From: Actinorhabdospora filicis
Lineage (GTDB): Bacteria > Actinomycetota > Actinomycetes > Mycobacteriales > Micromonosporaceae
Assembly (NCBI RefSeq): GCF_030269765.1
Contig: NZ_BSTX01000002.1
Location: 1-64,000, forward strand
Direction: 5' to 3'
DNA: 64,000 nucleotides
Shown here piece after piece: positions 9,232-17,357 of this stretch; the stretch's first letter is position 1, and every line of letters starts with the position of its first letter. The notes below the pieces were generated by a model. It was not told the DNA's origin. It searched no databases and worked only from the letters and a program-made list of their open reading frames with translations. The position numbers were made by a program, and so were the translations under genes.

Positions 9232-9260
9232 GTAAGCGGGCCTGAAGCCGACCGTAAGCG
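9232..9260 (+). promoter_or_regulatory. Phased direct repeats, likely BTAD/SARP binding site
   Basis: Three heptamers GTAAGCG (9232), TGAAGCC (9243) and GTAAGCG (9254) are spaced exactly 11 bp apart in the 61-bp gap between the BTAD regulator (GTG at 9219) and the hydrolase (ATG at 9281). The block from 9241 matches the array at 5556-5577 in all but two positions. The orientation favours activation of the hydrolase; autoregulation is possible. Confidence 0.72.
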
Positions 9261-9280
9261 GCCGGGCGCACGGTGGGGGC

Positions 9281-10078
9281 ATGGAGATCTACTTCGAAGA
9301 ACACGGACCCCGGACCGGCCGCCCGCTCGTCCTCCTGCCCGGCGCCCTCTCCGGCGTCGCCACCTCGTTCGGCGAGCTCCTGCCGCTGCTGGCCGCCCGC
9401 CGCCACGTCATCGCCGTGGAGTTCCAGGGCCACGGCCGCACCCCCGACATCGACCGTCCCTTCACCATCGAGCACTTCGCCGCCGACGTCGTGGAGCTGC
9501 TGGACCGCCTCGGCGTCGAACGCGCCGACGTGCTCGGCTGGAGCATGGGCGCCTCGGTGGGCCTGCGGCTGGGCACCGATCACGCCGGGCGCGTCGGGCG
9601 GCTCGTGCTCGCCTCGGCCGGCTTCGAGCCGAGCGGCGCGTATCCGGGGCTGCTGGAGGGCATCCAGGATCTGCGGCCGGAGCATTTGCACGGCTCGGAG
9701 TTCCACGAGGAGTACCTGCGCACGGCTCCCGACCCGGGCGGCTTCGCGCGGCTGGTGGAGAAGATGAAGGTCCTCGACGCCGATCTGCCGGAGTGGACGC
9801 GGGAGAGCGTGCGGGCGCTGGCCGCGCCGGTCCTGCTGGTCCTCGGCGACGCCGACATCGTGCGTCCCGAGCACATCGTGGAGATGTTCCGGCTGGTCGG
9901 TGGCGGCGTGCCCGGCGACATCGAGGGGCTGCCCGCCAGCCGCCTGGCGATCCTGCCGGGCACCACGCACGTCGGCGTGCCGTCGCGGGCGGCGTGGCTG
10001 GCGCCGATGGTGGAGGAGTTCCTGGGCGCGGGGGAGGACGACGGGACCGGCGCTCAGCCCACGCGCCGCTCCACGTAG
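9281..10078 (+). CDS. Alpha/beta-fold hydrolase
   Basis: A 265-residue soluble alpha/beta hydrolase. The catalytic triad can be read directly: nucleophile Ser88 in GWSMGA, acid in GDAD (residues 189-192) and His230 in PGTTHVGV. An oxyanion segment LLPGALSG lies near residue 20. The substrate is unknown; the family spans esterases, lactonases and haloperoxidase-like enzymes. A purine-rich GGTGGGGGC stretch precedes the ATG. It is divergent from the BTAD regulator, with an 11-bp-phased repeat array in its promoter, and shares that array with the DHFR-like gene at 5634. The 3' end overlaps the convergent TetR gene by 25 bases. Confidence 0.88.
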   Translation: MEIYFEEHGPRTGRPLVLLPGALSGVATSFGELLPLLAARRHVIAVEFQGHGRTPDIDRPFTIEHFAADVVELLDRLGVERADVLGWSMGASVGLRLGTDHAGRVGRLVLASAGFEPSGAYPGLLEGIQDLRPEHLHGSEFHEEYLRTAPDPGGFARLVEKMKVLDADLPEWTRESVRALAAPVLLVLGDADIVRPEHIVEMFRLVGGGVPGDIEGLPASRLAILPGTTHVGVPSRAAWLAPMVEEFLGAGEDDGTGAQPTRRST

Positions 10079-10803
10079 CGCTCCACGCCGTCCATCAGGC
10101 GCCGCAGCCCGAAGTCGAGGTCCATCTGGATCGCGGCGGTGCCGTACGCCTGCTCCGGGGCGGCCATGGTGATGCCGTGCAGGACGGGGAAGCGCGCCGA
10201 GTCCACGATCCGGCGCATCTGCTCGGCGAACTCCGGGGCGGTGGCGTCGCGGGTGCCGGTGAGGTCGAGCACGAGCCCGGCCTGCCCGCGCACCGAGGCC
10301 AGGACGTAGAGGCCCAGCGCCATCACGTCGCCGCCGGACAGGCCGCTGCGGGCGATGGCGGCCAGGGCCGCCTCGAACCAGGCGAGCTGGTTGGGGCCCA
10401 GTGGCGGGTTGGCGGTGGGGACCTTCAGTGACCACGGGTGCAGCCGGTACAGCTCCCACGTGGCGGCCGCCCAGCGCTCCAGGGAGACCCGCCAGTCCTC
10501 GCCCTCCGCGGGCACCGGCGGCGGGGGAGTGGCCGCGTCCAGCATCAGCTCGATGAGCTGCTCCTTGCCGGGCACGTAGTTGTAGATGGACATGGTCGTG
10601 TAGCCGAGGAGCTTGGCGACCTTCTGCATGGACAGGGCGGCGATGCCCTCGGCGTCGGCGATCTCCAGGGCGGCGCGGGTGATCGCCTCGACGCTCAGGC
10701 CGGGCCGGGGACCGCGGGTGCCGCGGGGCGCCTCGATCCCCCACAGGAGATCGACGGTCCGGGCGAGGTCGCTCTTGCCTGGGGCTTCGCTGTCGTCGGG
10801 CAT
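10054..10803 (-). CDS. TetR-family repressor (TetR_C tetracycline-repressor-like)
   Basis: A 249-residue regulator with an N-terminal extension of about 35 residues before the helix-turn-helix (SMQKVAKLLGYTTMSIYNYV, near residues 58-77). A long C-terminal domain of the TetR_C_1 type follows, resembling true tetracycline-repressor homologues. It is divergent from a DUF2306 membrane protein. The 106-bp gap holds a 44-bp dyad made of two TGTA-N5-TACA sites, which most likely is its operator and explains control of both genes. Confidence 0.88.
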   Translation of the reverse strand: MPDDSEAPGKSDLARTVDLLWGIEAPRGTRGPRPGLSVEAITRAALEIADAEGIAALSMQKVAKLLGYTTMSIYNYVPGKEQLIELMLDAATPPPPVPAEGEDWRVSLERWAAATWELYRLHPWSLKVPTANPPLGPNQLAWFEAALAAIARSGLSGGDVMALGLYVLASVRGQAGLVLDLTGTRDATAPEFAEQMRRIVDSARFPVLHGITMAAPEQAYGTAAIQMDLDFGLRRLMDGVERYVERRVG

Positions 10804-10841
10804 GGATCACCAATCTCTGCGGGCGGGGGACTTCATCGTAG

Positions 10842-10885
10842 AACTCTGTATGGCGTACATTTATTGATGTACCTCATACAGAGTT
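10842..10885. promoter_or_regulatory. 44-bp nested dyad, probable double TetR operator
   Basis: Perfect 11-bp arms AACTCTGTATG (10842-10852) and CATACAGAGTT (10875-10885) enclose a second inverted pair GTACAT/ATGTAC (10855-10860 and 10867-10872) with the same centre. It can also be read as two copies of TGTA-N5-TACA (10847-10859 and 10868-10880) in mirror orientation. It sits between the TetR start (10803) and the DUF2306 start (10910) and is AT-rich against its surroundings. Confidence 0.75.
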
Positions 10886-10909
10886 TTCTCTTTCGGAGGC
10901 CACCACCCC

Positions 10910-11614
10910 ATGACCAGCGTCGACACCCGGCCCGAAGCCGGTAACAAGACCCGCACGCCGCTCCTGCGAAGGCCCTGGATCGGGCCGCTGATGCTCATCG
11001 CCGCGGCCTTCATGGCCTACTCGGTGCCGCGGTACCTGACCCTGGACCCCGCGCGCACCAACGTCCCGGCGCCCGAGGGCTTCCCGCAGCACTACTGGCT
11101 GCTGTCCGCCCACGTCGTGTTCGGCACGGTCGCCATGACCACCGCCTGCTTCCAGATCTGGCCGGCATTCCGCAACCGGTACCCCAGGGCGCACCGGATC
11201 ATGGGCCGCCTCTACGTCCTGGCCGGCGTCGTGCCCGGCGCGCTGCTCGCCGTCACCGTCGGCGCCGTCAGCCCCTTCGGGCCGGTCGTGCGGGTGGCCA
11301 ACGTCCTCATGGGCCTGATCTGGCTCGCCGTCACCATCGCCGGATTCCGCGCCGCCCGCGCCCGCCGCCTCGGCGACCACCGGCGCTGGATGATCCGCGG
11401 CTTCGCGCTCACCTTCGCCATCATCACCACCCGCTTCCTCGGCGTGGTCGCCGCGATCGCCCTGTACTCGGGAGACGAGGACCTGGCCACCGCGTCCCTG
11501 AGTGACGTGCGCGTCCAGACCTTCACCGCGATCGGCGTGTGGGTGGGCTTCACCCTCCACCTCGCGCTCGCGCAGCTGTGGCTCGACCGCCGCAACCGCC
11601 GCCGCGCGCGCTGA
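10910..11614 (+). CDS. DUF2306 membrane protein
   Basis: A 234-residue integral membrane protein with about five to six hydrophobic segments (near residues 25-45, 65-85, 102-122, 128-148, 165-185 and 205-225). The pattern, with conserved His residues (HYWLLSAHVVFG, YPRAHRIMGRLYV, GDHRRWMIRGF), matches the DUF2306 family. In that family paired histidines in the membrane suggest haem or quinone contact, but no function is established. A GGAGG ribosome site precedes the ATG. It faces a TetR repressor across a strong dyad and is probably under its control. Confidence 0.85.
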   Translation: MTSVDTRPEAGNKTRTPLLRRPWIGPLMLIAAAFMAYSVPRYLTLDPARTNVPAPEGFPQHYWLLSAHVVFGTVAMTTACFQIWPAFRNRYPRAHRIMGRLYVLAGVVPGALLAVTVGAVSPFGPVVRVANVLMGLIWLAVTIAGFRAARARRLGDHRRWMIRGFALTFAIITTRFLGVVAAIALYSGDEDLATASLSDVRVQTFTAIGVWVGFTLHLALAQLWLDRRNRRRAR

Positions 11615-11678
11615 ACCGCCGCGGGCCGCGGACTTTCGTCCCCGGCCCGCCACCGCCCCTTCGCGCTACTGTCGGCGC

Positions 11679-12413
11679 ATGACCGGCGACCGCGTGCTCA
11701 TCGACGGCGACCGCGTGCGGCGGCCCGCCGGCTGGTGGACCCCCACCGTCCACGACTTCCTGCGCCACCTCCACGACGTCGGCTTCGACCGCGTCCCCCG
11801 CCCCCTCGACTTAGCGGACGGCTGGGAGACCCTCGCGCTCATCCCCGGCGACTCCGGCGCCGAGGGCTGGGGCCGGGTGATCTCCGACGACGGCCTGCGC
11901 GCCTTCGCCGCGCTCCTGCGCGACTTCCACGAGGCCGCGCGCGGCTACCGCCCGCCCCCCGGCGCCGCGTGGGCCCTCGACTACGGACCCGGCGACGTCA
12001 TCTGCCACGGCGACTTCGGCCCGTGGAACGCCGTATGGCACGGCGACGAACCCGTCGGCCTCGTCGACTTCGACTTCGCCGGACCCGGCGACCGCCTCCT
12101 CGACATCGCCTACGCCCTGGAGTTCACCGCGCCCTTCCGCTCCGACGACGAGGCCATGACCCACCTGCGCCACCCCGTCCCACCCGACCGGCCCCGCCGC
12201 ATCGAGCTCTTCGCCGAGGCCTACGGCATGGCCTCCACCGCCGGGCTCGTCGACGCGGTGATCGCCCGCCAGCGGCTGACCATCACCCACGTCCGCCAGC
12301 TCGCCCGCCGCGGGCTGCGCCCCCAGCGCGACTGGGTCGAGGAGGGCTACCTCGCCGAACTGGAGCAGCGGGCGGTGTGGTCGGAGCGGCACCGGGTGCT
12401 GCTGGACGCCTGA
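11679..12413 (+). CDS. Aminoglycoside-phosphotransferase-family kinase-like protein
   Basis: A 244-residue protein of the APH/choline kinase-like fold. The catalytic loop is HGDFGPWNAVW (near residues 110-120) and the metal-binding loop DFDFAGPG follows about 16 residues later. The N-terminal ATP-binding lobe is short, which is usual for the minimal APH-like proteins of actinomycetes. The substrate may be an antibiotic, a sugar or another alcohol. I chose ATG 11679 over upstream in-frame codons because the longer reading is a shadow of the DUF2306 gene. TACTGT lies six bases before the ATG with no ribosome site, which suggests a leaderless transcript. Confidence 0.83.
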   Translation: MTGDRVLIDGDRVRRPAGWWTPTVHDFLRHLHDVGFDRVPRPLDLADGWETLALIPGDSGAEGWGRVISDDGLRAFAALLRDFHEAARGYRPPPGAAWALDYGPGDVICHGDFGPWNAVWHGDEPVGLVDFDFAGPGDRLLDIAYALEFTAPFRSDDEAMTHLRHPVPPDRPRRIELFAEAYGMASTAGLVDAVIARQRLTITHVRQLARRGLRPQRDWVEEGYLAELEQRAVWSERHRVLLDA

Positions 12414-12416
12414 GCC

Positions 12417-14093
12417 TCACACCACCGTCCACCCCGCCGCCGCCTCCCGGCGCGCCCAGTAGCCGGCGAACCGCCCGCCGGACGCCAGCAGCTCCGCCAG
12501 CGACCCCGACTCCACCACGCGGCCCTCCTCCAGGAACACGATCCGGTCGGCGCGCGCGATGGTGCTCAGCCGGTGCGCCACGATCACCGTCGCCCGGCCG
12601 TCGCGGCGGGCGTCGAGCGCGCCGATGATCGCGGCCTCGTTGGCGTTGTCCAGGGCGGCCGTGGCCTCGTCGAGCAGCAGCAGCGGCGCGTCCTTGAGCA
12701 GCGCGCGGGCGATGCTGACGCGCTGGCGCTCGCCACCCGACAGGGCCGCGCCCCGGTCGCCGACGCGGGTCTCCCAGCCGCCGGGGAGGCGCTCGACGAG
12801 CTCGTCGAGACGGGCGGTGGACGCCGCGGCGGCGATCTCGCCGTCGGTGGCGCCGGGACGGCCGAGGGCGATGTTGGCGCGCAGGGTCGCGTCGAACAGG
12901 TACACGTCCTGGAACACGATCCCCAGGCGTCCCATGTGGACGGCCGGGTCGAGTGCGGTGACGTCGTGCCCGCCGACCAGGACGGTGCCCGCCGAGGCCT
13001 CGTGGAAGCGCGCGATCAGCGACAGCAGCGTCGTCTTGCCCGCGCCGGAGGGCCCGACGATCGCGGTGGTCGTGCCGCGCTCGACGGTCAGCGACACCCC
13101 CGACAGCACCGGGCGGCCGGGCTCGTGTGCGAAGTGGACGTCGCGCAGCTCCACCGCCGGGGCGCCGGTCAGGGGCTCGCGGTCGTCGCCGGTGAGCACC
13201 GGCGCGTTCAGCAGCTCCCGCACCCGCGCGAGGGTGCCGCGCAGGGCCTGGAGGGCGGGCGAGAGGTCGGCGAGGGTGGTGAAGGGCTCGATGAAGCGGA
13301 CGCCGACGATCAGCAGCGCCACCACCGTCGCCGCCGACCCGGCCGAGGCCACCGCCGTCACCGCCAGCGCGATGAGCACTCCCTGCGCGGCCAGCCCGAA
13401 CAGCAGGTGCCCCGGCAGCCCGAACCCGACCAGCCGCAGCACGGCCCGCCGCTGCCGGTCCAGGGCCCGCCCGACGGCCGTACCGTCGGTCCCGGCGCGC
13501 CCGGCCGCGCGCAGCGCCGCCTGCGCGCGGGCCAGCTCGACGATGCGCGTCCCGGCCTCGCCCGAGGCGGCGGCATAGGCGTCGTCGGCGGCGCGGACGC
13601 AGCGCATGCTCGCCCACAGCGCGCCCAGCAGCACCGGCACCGCCGCGAGCGCGACGAGCCCGAGGGCGGGCGAGAAGGCCAGCAGTCCCAGGCCGATCAG
13701 CAGCGGCATGGCCAGCGCGTTGACCGCGGGCGTGACCAGGTGCGTGATCGACTGGCACAGCTCGCGTCCCGAGGAGGTCAGCGCGCGCTGCCCCTCGGCC
13801 TTGCGTTCGGTGGTGAACCAGCCCAGGGGGACGCGCTGGAGGCGGTCCAGCAGGCGCGTCTCCAGCCCGTTGAGGAGGCCGAAGCCGATGGCGAAACCGG
13901 TGTGGGCCACGGCGTATTCGACGGCCCAGCCGCACACGACGGCCGCGGCGAACAGCGCGGTCCAGCCCCACGCGCCGGTCCCGTCGAACAGCGCGGTCAG
14001 CAGCGGCACCAGCGTCAGGACGGCGGTGGCGCGCAGCATCGCGCCCAGCACCGCCGGGACCAGGTAGCGGACGAGCAGACGGCGGTCGATCAC
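12417..14093 (-). CDS. irtB: IrtB-like ABC transporter subunit (siderophore import)
   Basis: A 558-residue exporter-fold ABC half-transporter with six membrane segments in residues about 1-310, then the ATPase: Walker A GPSGAGKT, signature LSGGERQRVSIARALL and Walker B LLLLDEATAALD. The C-terminal tail and the membrane part track mycobacterial IrtB, which with IrtA imports ferric carboxymycobactin. I place the start at GTG 14093 because it overlaps the TGA of the upstream irtA-like gene (GTGA). It should pair with that gene as a heterodimer. Identification rests on family resemblance and on the SIP-ABC partner. Confidence 0.82.
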   Translation of the reverse strand: MIDRRLLVRYLVPAVLGAMLRATAVLTLVPLLTALFDGTGAWGWTALFAAAVVCGWAVEYAVAHTGFAIGFGLLNGLETRLLDRLQRVPLGWFTTERKAEGQRALTSSGRELCQSITHLVTPAVNALAMPLLIGLGLLAFSPALGLVALAAVPVLLGALWASMRCVRAADDAYAAASGEAGTRIVELARAQAALRAAGRAGTDGTAVGRALDRQRRAVLRLVGFGLPGHLLFGLAAQGVLIALAVTAVASAGSAATVVALLIVGVRFIEPFTTLADLSPALQALRGTLARVRELLNAPVLTGDDREPLTGAPAVELRDVHFAHEPGRPVLSGVSLTVERGTTTAIVGPSGAGKTTLLSLIARFHEASAGTVLVGGHDVTALDPAVHMGRLGIVFQDVYLFDATLRANIALGRPGATDGEIAAAASTARLDELVERLPGGWETRVGDRGAALSGGERQRVSIARALLKDAPLLLLDEATAALDNANEAAIIGALDARRDGRATVIVAHRLSTIARADRIVFLEEGRVVESGSLAELLASGGRFAGYWARREAAAGWTVV

Positions 14094-16354
14094 GCGTGGG
14101 CTCCCTCGGGTCGGGCCGCGTGCCACAGCTCGCGGTACAGGCCGGGTGCGGCCAGCAGTTCGGTGTGCGTCCCGCGCTGCGCGACGCGCCCGCCGTCCAT
14201 GACGACGATCGCGTCGGCGCCGGTCACGGTGTGCAGGCGGTGGGCGATGACGAGGACGGTGCGCCCGGCCACCAGCCGCGCCAGCGCCCGCTGCACCTCG
14301 TGCTCGGACTCCGGATCGGCGTGCGCGGTGGCCTCGTCGAGGATCAGCACGGCCGGGTCGGCCAGCAGCGCGCGGGCGATGGTGACGCGCTGCGCCTCAC
14401 CGCCCGACAGGCGCGCGGGGGAGTCGTAGCCGCCGGGCAGGCTCACGACGCGCTCGTGGATCCCGGCGGCCCGCGCGGCCTCCTCGATCTGGGCGCGCGT
14501 GGCGTCCGGGCGGGCCAGGGCGATGTTCTCGGCGATGGTGCCCTCGATGAGCGCGACGTCCTGGAACACGAAGCCGACCGTGCGGTACAGCCCGGCGGCG
14601 CTCAGCTCGCGCAGGTCGACACCGCCGACGGTGACGCGCCCGGCGCGCGGGTCGTGGAAGCGCGCCAGCAGCGAGGCCAGCGTGGACTTGCCCGCCCCGG
14701 AGGGCCCGACCAGCGCTGTCACCGTGCCCGGCGCCAGCTCCAGGTCGACGCCGGAGACCACGTCGCCGCGCCCGTCGTAGCCGAAGGACACGTCCTCGAA
14801 GCGGACGGTGTGGCGCTCGCCGGTGAGTGCGCGGGGCGTTTCGGGTTCGGCGATCTCGGGTTCGGTGAGCAGCAGCCCGATGCGGCGGGCGGCGTCGCGG
14901 GCCTCGCGGAGGGCGCCGAGTCCGTACCCGGCGGCCAGGAGGCGCCCGCCGAAGGTCACGCCGAGCAGCAGGAACGGCAAGAGTGCGGGGGCGTCCATGA
15001 GCCCGGCGGAGACCAGGGCGCCACCGGCGGCCAGGATCAGCAGCAGCGAGGTCATCGGCCGGGTCACCAGGTCCACCACGGCCTTGCGGCCGGACAGCGG
15101 GCGCTGCCAGCCGTCCAGGAAGCGGGCGCGTTCGGCGAGGGTGGCGCCGAATCCGCGGCCGGGCCCGGCGTCGTAGGCGCGGGCCACGGCCAGGCCCTCC
15201 AGGTGCGACACGGCCTCCCCTGCGACGCGTTCCTCCCAGGTCGTGAAGCGCGACAGCGCGCCGGTGGAGGCGGCGACCATGCGGGCGGTGAGGATCGCGA
15301 ACAGCAGCAGCGGGATCAGCATGACCGCGGCGAGCCCGGCGTGGACGGTGAAGAGGTAGCCGAGCACCACCAGCGGCGCCACGAGCGCGGCGACCACGTC
15401 CAGGACGGCGTGGGTGACCAGGTAGTGGAGGCCCTGCGCGTCGTCCTCGACGGCCTTCTTGACGCGCCCGGCGCCCTTGCCGGTGAACCAGCCCAGGGGC
15501 AGGCGGGAGAGTTTGCCGATGACGTCGCGGCGCACCCGGTGGCCGAAGGCGGCGTCGACGGCGTGCATGCCCAGGACCAGCAGTCCGGACAGCAGCGCGC
15601 CGGATCCCATGAGGACCAGCGCGAGGACGCCGAGCCCGGCCAGGCCGGTGCCGCCGTCGAGGAGGCGCCGGCCGAGTTCGGCCAGCAGCAGGTACGGGGA
15701 CAGTTCGAGGAGGGTGACCACGACCTGGAGGAGCCCGGCGAAGATGAAGGCGGGCTTGAGCGGGGCGAGCAGGCGCGCTCCGGCGCCGCTGCGCCAGCTG
15801 CCCTTCGTGGCGGCCGGTGGCGGCGCCTCGGTCTCGCGGTCGGTGCCCATGGCCTTCCCGCGCGTCCAGTACGCGCGCCCGTGCACCGCGCCCTTGGGGA
15901 AGCCGAGGTCGCGCAGGCGGGCGCGGACGCCCTTGCACATCGCGGCCTCGCCGGTGACCCACGCGTACCAGTCGGAGCGGTCGGCGTCCCCGACGGCCGT
16001 CTCGGCGCGGCTCACCCAGCGCACGCTCGCGCCGGGGTGCGCGGTGACGGGGATGTCGCGGTCGCGTTCGTCGCCGATTTCGAGGATGACCTCGGCGGTG
16101 GCGGTCTCGGGGATCCTCGCCAGGATCGCGTTGATGCCGGGCAGCGAGGCGGCGTCGCCGATGAGCAGGTAGCCGGCCGGGGCGGGCTCGGGGACGGTGA
16201 AGTGCGTCGACGCCCACCGCGTCACCGCCAGCCGCTGCCCCGGTGCGGCGTGCCGCGCCCAGGCCGAGGCGGGGCCGGAGGGCTCGTGCAGCAGGAACTC
16301 CATGGCCACCGTGCCGCGTTCGGCGTCGGCGTCCACAATGGTGTAGCCGCGCAT
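14090..16354 (-). CDS. irtA: IrtA-like SIP-ABC fusion, main part downstream of a premature stop
   Basis: A 754-residue frame with two parts. The first (about 1-165) is most of a siderophore-interacting FAD/NAD(P)H domain, with RGYTI as the flavin-binding motif, YLLIGDAASLPG and YAWVTGEAA. The second is an ABC half-transporter with Walker A GPSGAGKS, signature LSGGEAQRVTIARALL and Walker B LILDEATAHAD. This is the layout of mycobacterial IrtA, which imports ferric siderophore and reduces the iron. The first codon of this frame, ATG 16354, lies 11 codons after an in-frame TGA at 16388-16390. The missing N-terminus is encoded just upstream in the same frame, starting at ATG 16558. If translation restarts at 16354 the flavin domain lacks its first beta-strands and is probably unstable. 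Confidence 0.85.
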   Translation of the reverse strand: MRGYTIVDADAERGTVAMEFLLHEPSGPASAWARHAAPGQRLAVTRWASTHFTVPEPAPAGYLLIGDAASLPGINAILARIPETATAEVILEIGDERDRDIPVTAHPGASVRWVSRAETAVGDADRSDWYAWVTGEAAMCKGVRARLRDLGFPKGAVHGRAYWTRGKAMGTDRETEAPPPAATKGSWRSGAGARLLAPLKPAFIFAGLLQVVVTLLELSPYLLLAELGRRLLDGGTGLAGLGVLALVLMGSGALLSGLLVLGMHAVDAAFGHRVRRDVIGKLSRLPLGWFTGKGAGRVKKAVEDDAQGLHYLVTHAVLDVVAALVAPLVVLGYLFTVHAGLAAVMLIPLLLFAILTARMVAASTGALSRFTTWEERVAGEAVSHLEGLAVARAYDAGPGRGFGATLAERARFLDGWQRPLSGRKAVVDLVTRPMTSLLLILAAGGALVSAGLMDAPALLPFLLLGVTFGGRLLAAGYGLGALREARDAARRIGLLLTEPEIAEPETPRALTGERHTVRFEDVSFGYDGRGDVVSGVDLELAPGTVTALVGPSGAGKSTLASLLARFHDPRAGRVTVGGVDLRELSAAGLYRTVGFVFQDVALIEGTIAENIALARPDATRAQIEEAARAAGIHERVVSLPGGYDSPARLSGGEAQRVTIARALLADPAVLILDEATAHADPESEHEVQRALARLVAGRTVLVIAHRLHTVTGADAIVVMDGGRVAQRGTHTELLAAPGLYRELWHAARPEGAHA

Positions 16355-16387
16355 GTGCTCCCGGCCGGGCCGGTCCGGGTCCGGCGC

Positions 16388-16558
16388 TCACAGCCGCACC
16401 CACGCGGCGGGCTCGAAGGGCTCGCCGGTGAACAGCTCGGGCGCGTCGAAGGTGATGCGCCGGTAGTGCGGCGTGAGGTCCTCGACGGCCGCGACGGTGA
16501 CGGTGTGCTCCACGGCTCCGTACACCCTGGCCATGGCGCCCGCGTATCCCCGCGCCAT
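16388..16558 (-). pseudogene. irtA: N-terminal 56 residues of the irtA-like gene, ended by TGA
   Basis: This frame starts at ATG 16558 (MARGYAGAMARVYGA), which closely resembles the mycobacterial IrtA N-terminus. It reads to AAWVRL and stops at TGA (codon 57, 16390-16388). The next in-frame residues are APDPD and then, after ATG 16354, RGYTI. In mycobacterial IrtA the residue at the TGA position is a Trp followed by FPDP, so TGG to TGA is the simplest reading. The ATG overlaps the stop of the TetR gene (TGATG), which shows this is the native start of the operon's transporter gene. Confidence 0.82.
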
Positions 16559-17226
16559 CAGGCGCTCCTCTCGATGCCGGTCGTCGTTGGTGGAGTGATC
16601 GCCGCGCCGGGCGGCAGGAGCGCGACCAGGCCGGTGGCCGTCGCGGTGATCAGCAGCAGGAAGTAGTCGCCGGGGGTGTGCTCCGGCAGGCCCGCGACGG
16701 CCTCGCGCACCAGCGGCGAGGCGGCCATCGCCTCGAACGCGGCCCGGGCGGCGTCGGCGTCCACACGGGAGCGTTCCTCCTCGGCGATGACCGCGCCGAG
16801 CGCGACCGTGGCGACCCCCGAGCTCAGCGCGGTCGCCGCGGCGGGCGAGTACCCCCGCCGTCCCAGCGCGCGGATCTGCGCCTCCAGCAACCGCACGCCC
16901 GACGGGCCGCGCGGGAACAGGCGCTGCAAGTAGGCGGCCGAACCCGGTCGCGCGAGGGTGAACTCGCGCAGGCTCACACCGAAGGCGACCAGCTGCGCGG
17001 CGGCGTCGTCCCCGGCCGCGTCGGGCAGGTCCAGGTCGGCGAAGACGGCCTCCCCGACGAGCGTCTCCAGCTCGGCGCGCCCGGTGACGTGCCGGTAGAT
17101 CGCGGCGGTGGTCACCCCGAGCGCGTCGGCGACGGCCTGGACGGTGAGATCGGACAGTCCCATGCCGACACCGGCGGCGATGACGTCGGCGAGGGTGAAG
17201 CTGGGGGCGCGACCGCCGGACTTCAT
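16558..17226 (-). CDS. TetR-family regulator of the irtAB-like operon
   Basis: A 222-residue TetR-type protein with an N-terminal helix-turn-helix (LTVQAVADALGVTTAAIYRHV, about residues 27-47) and a C-terminal domain near the TetR_C_1/C_13 kinds. It is the first gene of the operon and its stop overlaps the irtA-like ATG by one base, so the regulator and importer are translationally coupled. A dyad upstream (17240-17262) suggests autoregulation. IdeR would be the expected iron regulator of such an importer, but I see no convincing iron box. Confidence 0.85.
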   Translation of the reverse strand: MKSGGRAPSFTLADVIAAGVGMGLSDLTVQAVADALGVTTAAIYRHVTGRAELETLVGEAVFADLDLPDAAGDDAAAQLVAFGVSLREFTLARPGSAAYLQRLFPRGPSGVRLLEAQIRALGRRGYSPAAATALSSGVATVALGAVIAEEERSRVDADAARAAFEAMAASPLVREAVAGLPEHTPGDYFLLLITATATGLVALLPPGAAITPPTTTGIERSA

Positions 17227-17239
17227 AGGTAAGCCTCTC

Positions 17240-17262
17240 CTTAGTTACGGCGCATAACTTAG
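17240..17262. promoter_or_regulatory. Imperfect dyad upstream of the TetR-irtAB operon
   Basis: AGTTA (17243-17247) and TAACT (17255-17259) form an inverted repeat centred on 17251. It extends imperfectly to 17240-17262 and is AT-rich in a GC-rich setting. It lies 14 bp upstream of the TetR start at 17226 on the minus strand and is a likely autoregulatory operator. Confidence 0.5.
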
Positions 17263-17357
17263 AGGAGGGACCGGGGGAGCGCAAGCGGGGGGAGTCTTGA
17301 CACAACCCTCACGTCGTCCTCACCCCGTCCGTACATGCCCGGCCTAGCGTCGTGGCC

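Noticed and set aside
16388-16390. Selenocysteine or programmed read-through at the irtA TGA
   Set aside because: Homologues have Trp, not Cys or Sec, at this place, no SECIS-like hairpin follows, and the context lacks a known read-through signal.
17221-17262. IdeR/DtxR iron box before the TetR-irtAB operon
   Set aside because: AGGTAAGCCT resembles half of the consensus, but the second half is missing; the AGTTA/TAACT dyad fits a TetR site better.
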